Shown here piece after piece: positions 34,844-42,968 of a DNA stretch of 64,000 bases. How positions within the stretch are numbered: the stretch's first letter is position 1; every line of letters starts with the position of its first letter. The notes below the pieces were generated by a model. The model saw nothing but the letters and a program-made list of their open reading frames with translations. It was not told where the DNA came from and searched no databases. The stretch comes from Anaerovibrio lipolyticus. GTDB lineage: Bacteria; Bacillota; Negativicutes; Selenomonadales; Selenomonadaceae. The stretch covers positions 1-64,000 of the forward strand of contig NZ_JADYTY010000006.1 of the NCBI RefSeq assembly GCF_021531495.1, given 5' to 3'. The translations under genes and the position numbers were made by a program.

Positions 34844-35530
34844 ATGAAGAGAGGTTTGCAGCTTGTATTGATGCTGTGTGTATTCCTGTTAGGTACTCAG
34901 GTATCCTTTGCAGGGGGACTGCTGGGGGGAACTGGTGTAAGTGATGCTCGTGTATATGATAGCGAAGGCTTGATAAAGATTCAGACCTTGGCTATTGCAG
35001 ATTCTATTTATAATGGTCCTACCAGTGAGGGAGAGCCAGAAATAGATGATATTCCTGAGATTCTCATGAATGGTACTTTGGTGGATAAGAAGAATGTTTT
35101 GAATTACATTTCTTATAGAGAGGTTTGTCAGAATATTAAGATTGCCCGTCATATTGACATTCTTCGTTTGGACAGCCGCAAGGCCTTTAAGGAATACAAG
35201 AATAATATTGGCCTCTATGCTGATGCCTATGTTATTACTACTATTTCCAATGGTACTTCTATGAATGATGGTACTCGTCTGAATGTATTCTTTGATGTTT
35301 ATGATGCTCGCACCAATAAGATTGTCTATGCTTATAGAAAGCTGGCTCCAAAGTCTGCGGTTAGAGATTCTTTGCTGTACACTGAGATAGCTAAGGATTT
35401 CTTCTCCGATTTTATTGATGCTCAGAAGCAGGCTATTGAGGATAAGGAAAAGGAAGATAAGGCTATCCTGAAGCTGGAAAAGGAAGAGGCTAAGAAAGCA
35501 GCTAAGGAAGCAGCTAAGGAAGTTAAATAA
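34844..35530 (+). CDS. Hypothetical secreted protein with charged helical tail
   Basis: A 228-aa protein of unknown family. It begins with a clear signal peptide (MKRGLQLVLMLCVFLLGTQVSFA, cleavage after SFA). The mature part has alternating strands (IKIQTLAIADSIYN ... ADAYVITTISNGT ... LNVFFDVYDARTNKIVYAYRKL), like small periplasmic proteins of Negativicutes. The last ~40 residues are Lys/Glu/Ala-rich with KKAAKEAAKE repeats, probably a helix. GGGAGG precedes the ATG. Transcribed alone, with a bidirectional terminator behind it. Confidence 0.75.
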   Translation: MKRGLQLVLMLCVFLLGTQVSFAGGLLGGTGVSDARVYDSEGLIKIQTLAIADSIYNGPTSEGEPEIDDIPEILMNGTLVDKKNVLNYISYREVCQNIKIARHIDILRLDSRKAFKEYKNNIGLYADAYVITTISNGTSMNDGTRLNVFFDVYDARTNKIVYAYRKLAPKSAVRDSLLYTEIAKDFFSDFIDAQKQAIEDKEKEDKAILKLEKEEAKKAAKEAAKEVK

Positions 35531-35554
35531 TTTAGATATAAAAATTGCCAATAA

Positions 35555-35595
35555 AAAACTCTCTGAAGCGAAAATGTTTCAGAGAGTTTTGTTTT
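35555..35595. terminator. Bidirectional terminator
   Basis: AAAACTCTCTGAA (35555-35567) pairs with TTCAGAGAGTTTT (35578-35590), flanked by A and T tracts, so it can serve both the secreted-protein gene and the convergent PepSY gene. Confidence 0.85.
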
Positions 35596-35613
35596 TCAGG
35601 GCAAGCTATTGAA

Positions 35614-35964
35614 TTAGTGATGGATAGATTCTACTTCCCATTTTACAATAGCACCGGTATTGGCATCAATTTCATATTCATATTCGTTGCCATTGGCAAT
35701 AAACTCGATTTCATATACAGCGCGGCCATGCTCCCAGTCCTGTTTGATTTTGATAAACTGTACCTGGTCAGCGGTTTTGCCAGCATGGTTCAGGGCAATC
35801 TCCTTGGCCTGTTCTACAGAAATACTGTTAACTTCTGCACTCTGGGCAGCAGAGATGTTGGTATCAAAGGTGGTAGTGCCCAAAGTACTAAAGGCACCAG
35901 CAGTTAAGGCTGCGGATAATACCATTGCGCAGGCCACGATTTTTAAGGTATGACTATTTTTCAT
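35614..35964 (-). CDS. PepSY-domain exported protein
   Basis: A 116-aa protein. An N-terminal export signal (MKNSHTLKIVACAMVLSAALTAGAFS) is followed by one PepSY domain: ISVEQAKEIALNHAGKTADQVQF ... YEIEFIANGNEYEYEIDANTGAIVKWEVE. PepSY proteins are thought to modulate peptidases or act as secreted inhibitors; the partner here is unknown. The minus-strand ATG at 35964 follows AAGGGGG. The leader of about 120 nt contains a transposon-type hairpin (see 35985-36045). Confidence 0.88.
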   Translation of the reverse strand: MKNSHTLKIVACAMVLSAALTAGAFSTLGTTTFDTNISAAQSAEVNSISVEQAKEIALNHAGKTADQVQFIKIKQDWEHGRAVYEIEFIANGNEYEYEIDANTGAIVKWEVESIHH

Positions 35965-35984
35965 TTTATATTCCCCCTTGCATG

Positions 35985-36045
35985 AATAGTGAACGTGCCT
36001 TATAGCCCCATGTCTAAAGTCAGGGGCTTTACAGCACACTTGTTA
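35985..36045 (-). ncRNA. IS200/IS605 (TnpB) right-end-like hairpin in the PepSY leader
   Basis: Read on the minus strand, AGCCCC (plus 36023-36028) pairs with GGGGCT (plus 36004-36009) around a loop with CTTTAG, and GTGC/GCAC (plus 36034-36037 with 35995-35998) extends the stem. The pattern AAGCCCC-x-CTTTAG-x-GGGG is what I know from right ends of IS200/IS605 elements, where it forms the 3' end of the TnpB guide RNA scaffold. The guide would be the bases that follow, about 35993 down to 35975. No TnpB gene is in the window. It could also be a plain transposon scar or a cis leader structure. Confidence 0.5.
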
Positions 36046-36092
36046 AGGTCATTATTTTTCTAAAAGACCTAAGTATTTTATTTCTTAAAGAT

Positions 36093-36122
36093 ATTATAAT
36101 GAAAAAAAGTAGAATAAGTCAA
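36093..36122 (-). promoter_or_regulatory. Promoter of the PepSY gene and its structured leader
   Basis: On the minus strand TTGACT (plus 36117-36122) and TATAAT (plus 36093-36098) with an 18-bp spacer. The start would be near 36086, so the hairpin at 35985-36045 is transcribed. Confidence 0.65.
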
Positions 36123-36145
36123 GACTCTGTTCAAAGCTATCTCTG

Positions 36146-36985
36146 TTAATGGGCTAGGTAGATGGGCTTGATTTTGGCGTCGTCGGCTACGGATTCCCGC
36201 AGGTAGCCGGCGGCGGTCATGGCATCCAGGACAATGAATTGTCTTTTTTTGGCTAGCATGAAATCTACATAAGGGGAATAGAGGGATGGAGCATTGGGGA
36301 TGCCTGCCAGCATGGCTGCTTCTGGGAGAGCCAGCATAGCAGGCTCCTTGCCGAAATATCCCGCACTGGCTTCTTTGATGCCATAATAGCCAGAACCAAA
36401 GTAAATGGTGTTGAGGTACAGTTCCAATATTTCATCCTTGGAATAATTCAGCTCCATATCCATAGCCAGAACAAATTCCTCTGCCTTGCGGCCCATAGTT
36501 TGCTCCTGGCTAAGGAAAAGATTTTTTACCAACTGCTGGGTAATGGTGCTGGCACCCTCTCTGACCTGGCCGTATTGCAGATTTACCAGAGAGGCCCGGA
36601 AGATACCCTCCATATCAAAGCCCCAGTGATTGTAGAACTTTCTATCTTCCACAGCTACTACTGCCTGTTGCAAGGATTCAGGAATATCTTGCAGCTTAAC
36701 ATAGTTAGCAGAATTAATCCGGGCATTTACCGCCTGCTTCAAGAAAAATACTCTTTCCAGCCTGTTTAGGGTACTGTTGCTTTCCATAGCATCTATGCCT
36801 TGAGACAGGCTGTTTTCTTGAGATACTTGATTTTCGCCTAGGGAAACAATCTGCTTCGTTCCCGTCAAAATCTGGTCGACAGATAAGCTGCCATTGGCGG
36901 CAGCAGTGCCTAGAAAGGAAATTACAAATACCAGGAGCATAGCCCCCAGCCACTTTAGGACTTTTTTTATTTTTCTCATTAACAT
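36146..36985 (-). CDS. Monofunctional peptidoglycan glycosyltransferase (GT51)
   Basis: A 279-aa membrane-anchored GT51 enzyme that polymerises lipid II. One N-terminal membrane segment (LKWLGAMLLVFVISFLGTAA) is followed by the five GT51 motifs: VEDRKFYNHWGFD (catalytic Glu), EGASTITQQLVKNLF, RKAEEFVLAMDMELNYSKDEILELYLN, IYFGSGYYGI and MLAGIPNAPSLYSP. There is no transpeptidase domain, so it is MtgA-like in layout although the sequence is PBP1-like. AAGGAAG precedes ATG 36985. Confidence 0.9.
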   Translation of the reverse strand: MLMRKIKKVLKWLGAMLLVFVISFLGTAAANGSLSVDQILTGTKQIVSLGENQVSQENSLSQGIDAMESNSTLNRLERVFFLKQAVNARINSANYVKLQDIPESLQQAVVAVEDRKFYNHWGFDMEGIFRASLVNLQYGQVREGASTITQQLVKNLFLSQEQTMGRKAEEFVLAMDMELNYSKDEILELYLNTIYFGSGYYGIKEASAGYFGKEPAMLALPEAAMLAGIPNAPSLYSPYVDFMLAKKRQFIVLDAMTAAGYLRESVADDAKIKPIYLAH

Positions 36986-37127
36986 ATTATTCTTCCTTGT
37001 CTAATAAAAATTTCTGGTGTAAAATTAAAAAAGTATGTAAATATATTATAACCCCTATTTTGTGAAAAGAAAATGCCATTACAGTGGATATAATTTTTGC
37101 AACAAGCCAATATTAATTTTTCTAATA

Positions 37128-37156
37128 TTGCATAATATACATAAAAGCTGTATAAT
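37128..37156 (+). promoter_or_regulatory. arg operon promoter
   Basis: TTGCAT (37128-37133), 17-bp spacer, TATAAT (37151-37156). The AT-rich stretch between could hold an ArgR box, but I see no convincing full palindrome. Confidence 0.65.
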
Positions 37157-37183
37157 TATGAAAAGCAAAAGGAGGATGTGCTT

Positions 37184-38221
37184 GTGAAAAAGGTTAGTAT
37201 TATTGGTGCTACAGGCTATGCAGGTGCAGAACTTTTAAGAATTCTGCATAATCATCCAGAAGCAGAGGTAGTGCATATTACATCTGAAAGTCATGCCGGT
37301 GAGGCCATTTCCGATATTTATCCCCATCTAAAGGGAATTTATGATCAGAAGCTGATGAGCATGAAGGATATTGAAACTATCGGTCAGGATAGTGATTTTG
37401 TATTTATCGGACTGCCTCATGGCCATGCTATGAAGGTAGGTAAGGCATTGGAGAATATGCCTACCCGTATTATTGATTTAGGGGCTGACTACCGCTTCAA
37501 TGACACAGATATCTATGAAGCTTGGTACAAGGTTCCTCATACCCACAAGGATGCACCAAGAGTATATGGTTTGGCAGAGCTGAACAGAGAGCAGATTAAG
37601 GATGCCAAGATTATTGGTAATGCAGGCTGCTATACCACCGCTAGTATTCTGGCCCTGGCACCTTTGGCCAAGCACCATCTGATTGATGTTAATACCATTA
37701 TTATTGATGCCAAATCCGGCGTATCTGGAGCAGGCCGTTCCGCCAAGCAGGCCAATCATTTTCCTGAGCTATACGATAGCTTCAAGGCCTATGGCGTAGC
37801 CACCCATCGTCACACCCCAGAGATTGAGCAGGCCATTACCGAGCTGTCTGGCGAAAGCACTGTGCTGAACTTTACGCCTCATCTGGTGCCTATGTCCAGA
37901 GGTATTCTCAGCACCTGCTATGCAAAGCTGAAGGAAGGGGTTACTGATGATATGGTAACTGCTGCCTATGAGATGCTGTATGGCAAGGAGCACTTTATCC
38001 GTCTACTGGGCCTGGGAGGATATCCTGCTACCAAGAATGTTCGGGGTTCCAACTACTGCGACCTGGGTTGGCATGTGGATTCCCGCACCAACAGAGTTAT
38101 TGTGCTGTCTGCTATTGACAATCTGGTTAAGGGTGCAGCAGGTCAGGCTGTGCAGAACTTCAATATTGCCAATGGTTTTGATGAAGCTTTGGGCTTGGAT
38201 ATGGTGCCTGTATATCCTTAA
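37184..38221 (+). CDS. argC: N-acetyl-gamma-glutamyl-phosphate reductase
   Basis: A 345-aa NADPH-dependent reductase, third step of arginine synthesis. GATGYAGAELLR is the nucleotide-binding loop, and GNAGCYTTASILALAPL carries the catalytic cysteine. SGVSGAGRSAKQANHFPE and AYGVATHRHTPEIEQ are family hallmarks. GTG 37184 is 8 nt after AGGAGG; a GTG two codons earlier is too close. First gene of argCJBDFGH. Confidence 0.96.
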   Translation: MKKVSIIGATGYAGAELLRILHNHPEAEVVHITSESHAGEAISDIYPHLKGIYDQKLMSMKDIETIGQDSDFVFIGLPHGHAMKVGKALENMPTRIIDLGADYRFNDTDIYEAWYKVPHTHKDAPRVYGLAELNREQIKDAKIIGNAGCYTTASILALAPLAKHHLIDVNTIIIDAKSGVSGAGRSAKQANHFPELYDSFKAYGVATHRHTPEIEQAITELSGESTVLNFTPHLVPMSRGILSTCYAKLKEGVTDDMVTAAYEMLYGKEHFIRLLGLGGYPATKNVRGSNYCDLGWHVDSRTNRVIVLSAIDNLVKGAAGQAVQNFNIANGFDEALGLDMVPVYP

Positions 38222-38302
38222 GGAAAATCCTGCAGAATATGCATAACAAAGGTTAAATGATGTATTTTTATACATTCATATACATTTTTAGGAGGAATTT
38301 CT

Positions 38303-39514
38303 ATGTTTAGTGAAGAAAATGCAGCAGCGGGCGTTACCTTTGCTCGTGGCTTCAAGGCTGCTGGTGTCAAGGCTGGCATCAAGAAAAGCGGCAATCTTGA
38401 TTTAGCAATGATTTATACAGAGAAGGAGGCTTCCGTAGCTGGTGTATTTACCCAGAATGCGGTAGCAGCAGCTCCTGTTATTGTTTCCCGTGAGGTGGTA
38501 AAGACCGGCAGTGCCCATGCTATTGTAGCAAACGCTGGCTGTGCCAATGCCTGCACTGGAGAGGTTGGACTGGCTAATGCCCACAAGATGGCTGCCCTGG
38601 CTGCTGAGGAGCTGGGCTGTAAGGCTGATGATGTACTGGTAGGCTCTACTGGTATTATTGGTGTTAACCTGCCTATGGACAAGCTGGCTGCTGGTATCAA
38701 GGCCGCTGCAGCAGAGCTTTCTGAGGATGGCAGCAAGAATGCTGGCAATGCTATTATTACTACTGATACTTATTCCAAGTCTTGCTCTACTGAGGTAGAG
38801 ATTGGTGGCAAGGCTGTTCGCTTTGGTGCTATTGCTAAAGGCTCTGGTATGATTCAGCCAAATATGGCTACCATGCTTTGCTATATTACCACTGATGCCA
38901 ATATTTCCAGCCAGCTGATGCAGAAGGCTTTGTCCGAAATCGTAGAGGTTACTTTCAATATGATTTCCGTAGATGGAGATATGAGCACCAATGATACTGT
39001 ATTGGTATTGGCTAACGGTGAGTCCGGTATGGCTGAGATTCAGGCTGATACCCCTGAGTATGACAAGTTCTGTGAGGTATTGGGCAATATGTGTCGTGAG
39101 CTGTCCAAGCGCATTGCAGCCGATGGCGAGGGTGCTACCAAGTTCCTGACCATTAATGTGCATGGCACCAAGACCTTTGCTGATGCCAAGACCGTAGCTA
39201 TGAGTGTGGCTAAGTCTCCATTGGTTAAGACCGCTTTCTTTGGAGAGGATCCAAATTGGGGCCGTGTAATCTGCGCTGTAGGCTATGCCGGCATTCCAAT
39301 GGTGCCAGAAAAGACCGTTATTAAATTCGGCGGTGTGCCTGTTTATGCCAATGGCTTGGGGGCTGATTTCGACGAGAATGTTATTCGTGATATTATGGCG
39401 GAGCATGATATTGTTATTGATATAGAAATGGGCCTGGGAGAGGCTGAGGCTACTGTTTGGAGCTGTGATTTCTCCTATGAGTATGTAAAGATTAACGGTG
39501 AATATCATACCTGA
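38303..39514 (+). CDS. argJ: Bifunctional glutamate N-acetyltransferase/ornithine acetyltransferase
   Basis: A 403-aa enzyme that transfers the acetyl group from acetylornithine to glutamate. The self-cleavage site is the A-T bond in GSGMIQPNMATMLCY, where the threonine becomes the nucleophile. FNMISVDGDMSTNDTVLVLANG and FGEDPNWGRVICAVGYAG are typical. No argA or argE is in the cluster, in keeping with the acetyl-recycling pathway. AGGAGG precedes the ATG. Confidence 0.96.
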   Translation: MFSEENAAAGVTFARGFKAAGVKAGIKKSGNLDLAMIYTEKEASVAGVFTQNAVAAAPVIVSREVVKTGSAHAIVANAGCANACTGEVGLANAHKMAALAAEELGCKADDVLVGSTGIIGVNLPMDKLAAGIKAAAAELSEDGSKNAGNAIITTDTYSKSCSTEVEIGGKAVRFGAIAKGSGMIQPNMATMLCYITTDANISSQLMQKALSEIVEVTFNMISVDGDMSTNDTVLVLANGESGMAEIQADTPEYDKFCEVLGNMCRELSKRIAADGEGATKFLTINVHGTKTFADAKTVAMSVAKSPLVKTAFFGEDPNWGRVICAVGYAGIPMVPEKTVIKFGGVPVYANGLGADFDENVIRDIMAEHDIVIDIEMGLGEAEATVWSCDFSYEYVKINGEYHT

Positions 39515-39547
39515 TAGCCACTGACTGGTTGAAACCGGGGTGAAAAT

Positions 39548-40444
39548 ATGGCAATTATGAAGCATGCAGAAAAAAAGGCTGGCACTCTGATTGAGGCCTT
39601 GCCTTATATTCAGGAATTTTATGGCAAAACCATCGTAGTTAAATACGGTGGTAATGCCATGATTAACGAGGATTTGAAGCAGAAGGTTATGGAGGATGTA
39701 AGCCTGCTGAAATACGTAGGTATTCGTCCTGTTATCGTTCATGGCGGCGGTCCAGATATTACCTCCTTTTTGAAAAAGGTTGGCAAGCAGTCTGATTTTG
39801 TCAGCGGTCTTAGAGTAACCGATGAGGAAACCGTAGAGATTGCAGAGATGGTATTGGATGGCAAGGTTAATTCCGATATTGTCAATATGCTGAACTGTCG
39901 TGGTGTTAGAGCTGTAGGTCTTAGCGGCAAGGATGCTGGTCTTATTAAGGCCAGCAAGAAAATGGCTACTGTTTACGATGATGCAGGCAATACGGAAAAG
40001 GTGGATATTGGCTATGTAGGTCAGGTAGAATCTGTAGATACCAAGATTTTGCAGGATTTGCTGGACAATGGCTACATACCTGTAGTTGCTCCTATTGGCG
40101 TTGGTGAGGATGGGGAAAGTTACAATATCAATGCTGATTATGTGGCAGCGGAAATAGCTGGTGCACTTCACGCCGAAAAGCTTTTGCTGTTGACGGATAT
40201 TGAAGGTGTCTACAAGGATTTCAACGACAAGGACAGCTTTATTTCCTCCCTGACAGTGGCAGAGGCTAGAGAGTATATCAAGGATGGGATCATTTCCGGT
40301 GGTATGATTCCTAAGATTGAAGCCTGCTTGAAATCTATTGAATGCGGTACTAACAAGGTGCATATTATTGATGGCCGTCAGCCTCATTCCATTATTCTGG
40401 AGCTGTTGACCAATAGTGGTATTGGTACCCAGGTGGTAAAATAA
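39548..40444 (+). CDS. argB: Acetylglutamate kinase
   Basis: A 298-aa kinase, the committed and usually arginine-inhibited step. The N-terminal VVKYGGNAM and VHGGGPDI bind phosphate and substrate, NINADYVAAEIAGAL and LLTDIEGVYKD form the nucleotide site, and GGMIPKIEACL is near the C-terminus. An N-terminal helical extension (MKHAEKKAGTLIEALPYIQEFYGKT) is of the kind found in arginine-sensitive hexameric enzymes; sensitivity is an inference. Start ATG 39548 or the ATG three codons on. Confidence 0.96.
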   Translation: MAIMKHAEKKAGTLIEALPYIQEFYGKTIVVKYGGNAMINEDLKQKVMEDVSLLKYVGIRPVIVHGGGPDITSFLKKVGKQSDFVSGLRVTDEETVEIAEMVLDGKVNSDIVNMLNCRGVRAVGLSGKDAGLIKASKKMATVYDDAGNTEKVDIGYVGQVESVDTKILQDLLDNGYIPVVAPIGVGEDGESYNINADYVAAEIAGALHAEKLLLLTDIEGVYKDFNDKDSFISSLTVAEAREYIKDGIISGGMIPKIEACLKSIECGTNKVHIIDGRQPHSIILELLTNSGIGTQVVK

Positions 40445-40456
40445 GGAGATATTGAT

Positions 40457-41656
40457 ATGCAGTTAACTGATGAACAGATATATGCCAAGGATGCCCAGGA
40501 TTATTTGCCGGTGTTTGCCCGCTACAAAATAGTTCTGGATCATGGTGATGGTGTATATGTATATGATACTCAGGGCAATAAATATATTGATTTTCTGGGC
40601 GGTATAGCGGTAAACGTGCTGGGGCATAATCACAAGGAACTGGTTAAGGCTGTGGCAGACCAGGCTGGCAAAATGATTCATTGCTCCAATCTGTACTACA
40701 CCCAGGTACAGGCTGATGCGGCAGAAAAGCTGGTAAAGCTTAGCGGTTTGGGCAAGGTATTCTTTGGTAATTCCGGTGCGGAGGCCAATGAAGGCGCTAT
40801 TAAGATTGCCCGTAAATATGCTCACAGCATTGATGCTGACAAATCTCAGATTATCTCTGCCATTCACAGCTTCCACGGCCGTACTATTGCTACGCTGACT
40901 GCTACTGGCCAGCCAAAATATCATGAGGGCTTTGGACCATTGCCAGCAGGCTTTGATTATGTGCCTTATAATGATATTGAGGCTTTGGAAAAGCTTATGA
41001 GTGACAAGACTGCTGCTGTTATGCTGGAGCCTATTCAGGGGGAGGGCGGTGTCCATGTTCCTGATGTGGCATATATGCAGAAGGTGCGCCAGCTTTGTGA
41101 TAAGTACAATGCAGTTTTGATTTTTGATGAAATCCAGAGCGGTATGGGCAGAAGCGGCAAGTTCTTTGCTTATGAAAACTTCGGCATTAAGCCTGATGTG
41201 GTAACTCTGGCCAAGGGCTTGGCTGGCGGTGTACCTATCGGCGCCTTTATTGCTACTGACAAGATAGCAGCAGCCTTCCACGCAGGAGATCACGGCTCTA
41301 CCTTTGGTGGCAATCCTTTGGCCTGTGCTGCAGCTAATGTGGTATTGGACATTGTAGGTAAGACAAACTTCCTGCAGCATGTAGTGGAAATGGGAGATTA
41401 TATGAAGTCCCGTTTGGAGGCTATGCAGGCCAAGTATCCTGCTTTGATTAAGGAAGTGCGGGGCATGGGCCTGATTCTGGGCATGGAGCTGACCAAGCCT
41501 GGCCGGGAAATTGTTAATGACTGCCTGGGCAAGGGGGCTATTATTAACTGCACTGCTGGTAATGTACTGCGGTTTGTACCACCTTTGATTGTAACCAAGG
41601 AGCATATTGATGAGGTATGCGATGCTTTGGAGGCTGTATTGCCTGCTTATGTGTAA
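40457..41656 (+). CDS. argD: Acetylornithine aminotransferase
   Basis: A 399-aa class III PLP aminotransferase. The PLP lysine is in VTLAKGLAGGVPIGA, the aspartate pairing with the pyridine nitrogen is in LIFDEIQSGMGRSG, and FGNSGAEANEGAIKIARKYA binds phosphate. AAGGAGATA precedes the ATG. The last codons of this gene contain the promoter for the downstream structured RNA (41639-41667). Confidence 0.96.
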   Translation: MQLTDEQIYAKDAQDYLPVFARYKIVLDHGDGVYVYDTQGNKYIDFLGGIAVNVLGHNHKELVKAVADQAGKMIHCSNLYYTQVQADAAEKLVKLSGLGKVFFGNSGAEANEGAIKIARKYAHSIDADKSQIISAIHSFHGRTIATLTATGQPKYHEGFGPLPAGFDYVPYNDIEALEKLMSDKTAAVMLEPIQGEGGVHVPDVAYMQKVRQLCDKYNAVLIFDEIQSGMGRSGKFFAYENFGIKPDVVTLAKGLAGGVPIGAFIATDKIAAAFHAGDHGSTFGGNPLACAAANVVLDIVGKTNFLQHVVEMGDYMKSRLEAMQAKYPALIKEVRGMGLILGMELTKPGREIVNDCLGKGAIINCTAGNVLRFVPPLIVTKEHIDEVCDALEAVLPAYV

Positions 41657-41667
41657 TGTAGTATAAT
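41639..41667 (+). promoter_or_regulatory. Promoter of the stand-alone omega RNA, inside the end of argD
   Basis: TTGCCT (41639-41644), 17-bp spacer, TATAAT (41662-41667). The predicted start near 41674 lies about 16-20 nt before the structured scaffold, as expected for an RNA with a 5' guide. Confidence 0.6.
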
Positions 41668-41673
41668 TTATGA

Positions 41674-41945
41674 AGGAGAAGACCTGCGAAATTCGTTCAC
41701 GCAGTCGAAACGCGAAAACCAAGCAGTAGACTGCCAGTAGGTAATTTTTAAAGGTTACGTGTATTAACCTGCCGTAATTTAAAGACCTTGCGGTTGTAAA
41801 GATAACAAGCATTCATATACACAATACCGTGGGACACACGGAAATATACGCTTGGGGAGAGCGTGTAAGACATATAGGCTACGGTCTATATGCAGTGCTC
41901 AGGGAACCAAGAATCCCCTGCCTTTAGGCATGGGGAGAGTCAAGA
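41674..41945 (+). ncRNA. Stand-alone IscB-type omega RNA (HEARO RNA) without an adjacent nuclease gene
   Basis: The 313-bp argD-argF gap holds a highly structured sequence that I recognise from the HEARO/IscB omega RNA family. Hallmarks in order: CGAAACGCGAAAACCAAGCA (about 41706-41725); the short stem GCAGT/ACTGC (41723-41734); the conserved block ACCTTGCGGTTGTAAAGATA (from about 41785) running into ACAAGC; stem CCGTG/CACGG (41827-41841); stem ACGCT/AGCGT (41848-41864) followed by GTGTAAG; stem CATATAG/CTATATG (41871-41892); GTGCTCAGGGAACCAAGAAT; and the 3' hairpin CCCCTGCC-TTTA-GGCATGGGG (41915-41935), ending in GAGAGTCAA as in IS200/IS605-type ends. In this family the guide is the 16 or so bases at the 5' end, here about 41674-41691. 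IscB normally follows directly; here argF follows 24 bp later. Recognition is from memory of the family, not a covariance search. Confidence 0.82.
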
Positions 41946-41969
41946 GGTATACAAATTGGAGGTTTTTAG

Positions 41970-42899
41970 ATGTTAAAAGGTAAGGATATGCTTTCCATCC
42001 ACGATTTGTCTGTGGATGAGGTTAATGAAATCCTGGCATTGGGCCATGAGCTTAAGGCCAAGCAGAAGGCTGGTATTGAGCATCATATCCTCAAGGGCAA
42101 AACCTTGGGTATGATTTTTGAGAAATCTTCTACTCGTACCCGTCTTTCCTTTGAAACAGGTATGTATCAGCTGGGCGGTCAGGCTTTGTTCCTGTCCAAT
42201 CGTGATTTGCAGCTGGGCCGTGGCGAGCCTATTAAGGATACAGCTAGAGTAATGTCCCGCTATCTGGATGGCATCATGATTCGTACCTATGGCCATGAGA
42301 GAGTAGAGGAGCTGGCTCAGTGGTCTGATATTCCTGTTATCAATGCCCTGACTGACCTTTTACATCCATGCCAGGTGTTGACAGATCTGCTGACCATTCA
42401 GGAGCACAAGGGCAAGAACATGAAGGGCTTGAAGATGGCTTATGTAGGTGATGGCAATAATATGACCAATTCCTACATGTATGGCTGTGCCAAGGCTGGT
42501 ATTGATTTCGTTTCCGCTAATCCAAAGGGCTTTGAGCCTGATATGCAGGTTTATAAAAATGCCTGTGAGGATGCCAAGGAAACCGGGGCCAAAATCCAGC
42601 TGGTAAATGATCCATTTGAGGCTGCCAAGGATGCTGATATTGTGGTTACTGATACCTGGGCCAGCATGGGCCAGGAGGCAGAGCATGATGAGCGCAAGAA
42701 GATTTTCAAGGATTATCAGGTAAATGAGGAGCTTCTAAAGGTGGCTGACAAGCGGGTTATTGTTATGCACTGTCTCCCAGCTTATAGAGGCGAGGAAATT
42801 ACTGATGATGTTCTGGAGGCCTATGCTGATGTTATTTTTGATGAAGCAGAAAACCGTCTCCACACCCAGAAGGCTATTATGGCCTTGACTATGGGCTGA
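41970..42899 (+). CDS. argF: Ornithine carbamoyltransferase
   Basis: A 309-aa enzyme that makes citrulline from ornithine and carbamoyl phosphate. The carbamoyl-phosphate motif is SSTRTRLSFE, HPCQVLTDLLT follows, and the ornithine site includes HCLPAYRGEEI. TTGGAGGT lies just upstream of ATG 41970. In the operon it is separated from argD by the omega RNA, whose promoter may also feed argFGH. Confidence 0.96.
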   Translation: MLKGKDMLSIHDLSVDEVNEILALGHELKAKQKAGIEHHILKGKTLGMIFEKSSTRTRLSFETGMYQLGGQALFLSNRDLQLGRGEPIKDTARVMSRYLDGIMIRTYGHERVEELAQWSDIPVINALTDLLHPCQVLTDLLTIQEHKGKNMKGLKMAYVGDGNNMTNSYMYGCAKAGIDFVSANPKGFEPDMQVYKNACEDAKETGAKIQLVNDPFEAAKDADIVVTDTWASMGQEAEHDERKKIFKDYQVNEELLKVADKRVIVMHCLPAYRGEEITDDVLEAYADVIFDEAENRLHTQKAIMALTMG

Positions 42900-42968
42900 T
42901 AAATTTTGATAGCAGGTGCCACAGGCACATTTGCATAATATTGAATGATATTTAAGGAGTTGTAAATT

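Noticed and set aside
37120-37160. ArgR/AhrC operator at the arg promoter
   Set aside because: The stretch around TGCATAATATACAT is similar to half an ARG box but the arms are one base short of the consensus palindrome. Not firm enough to list.
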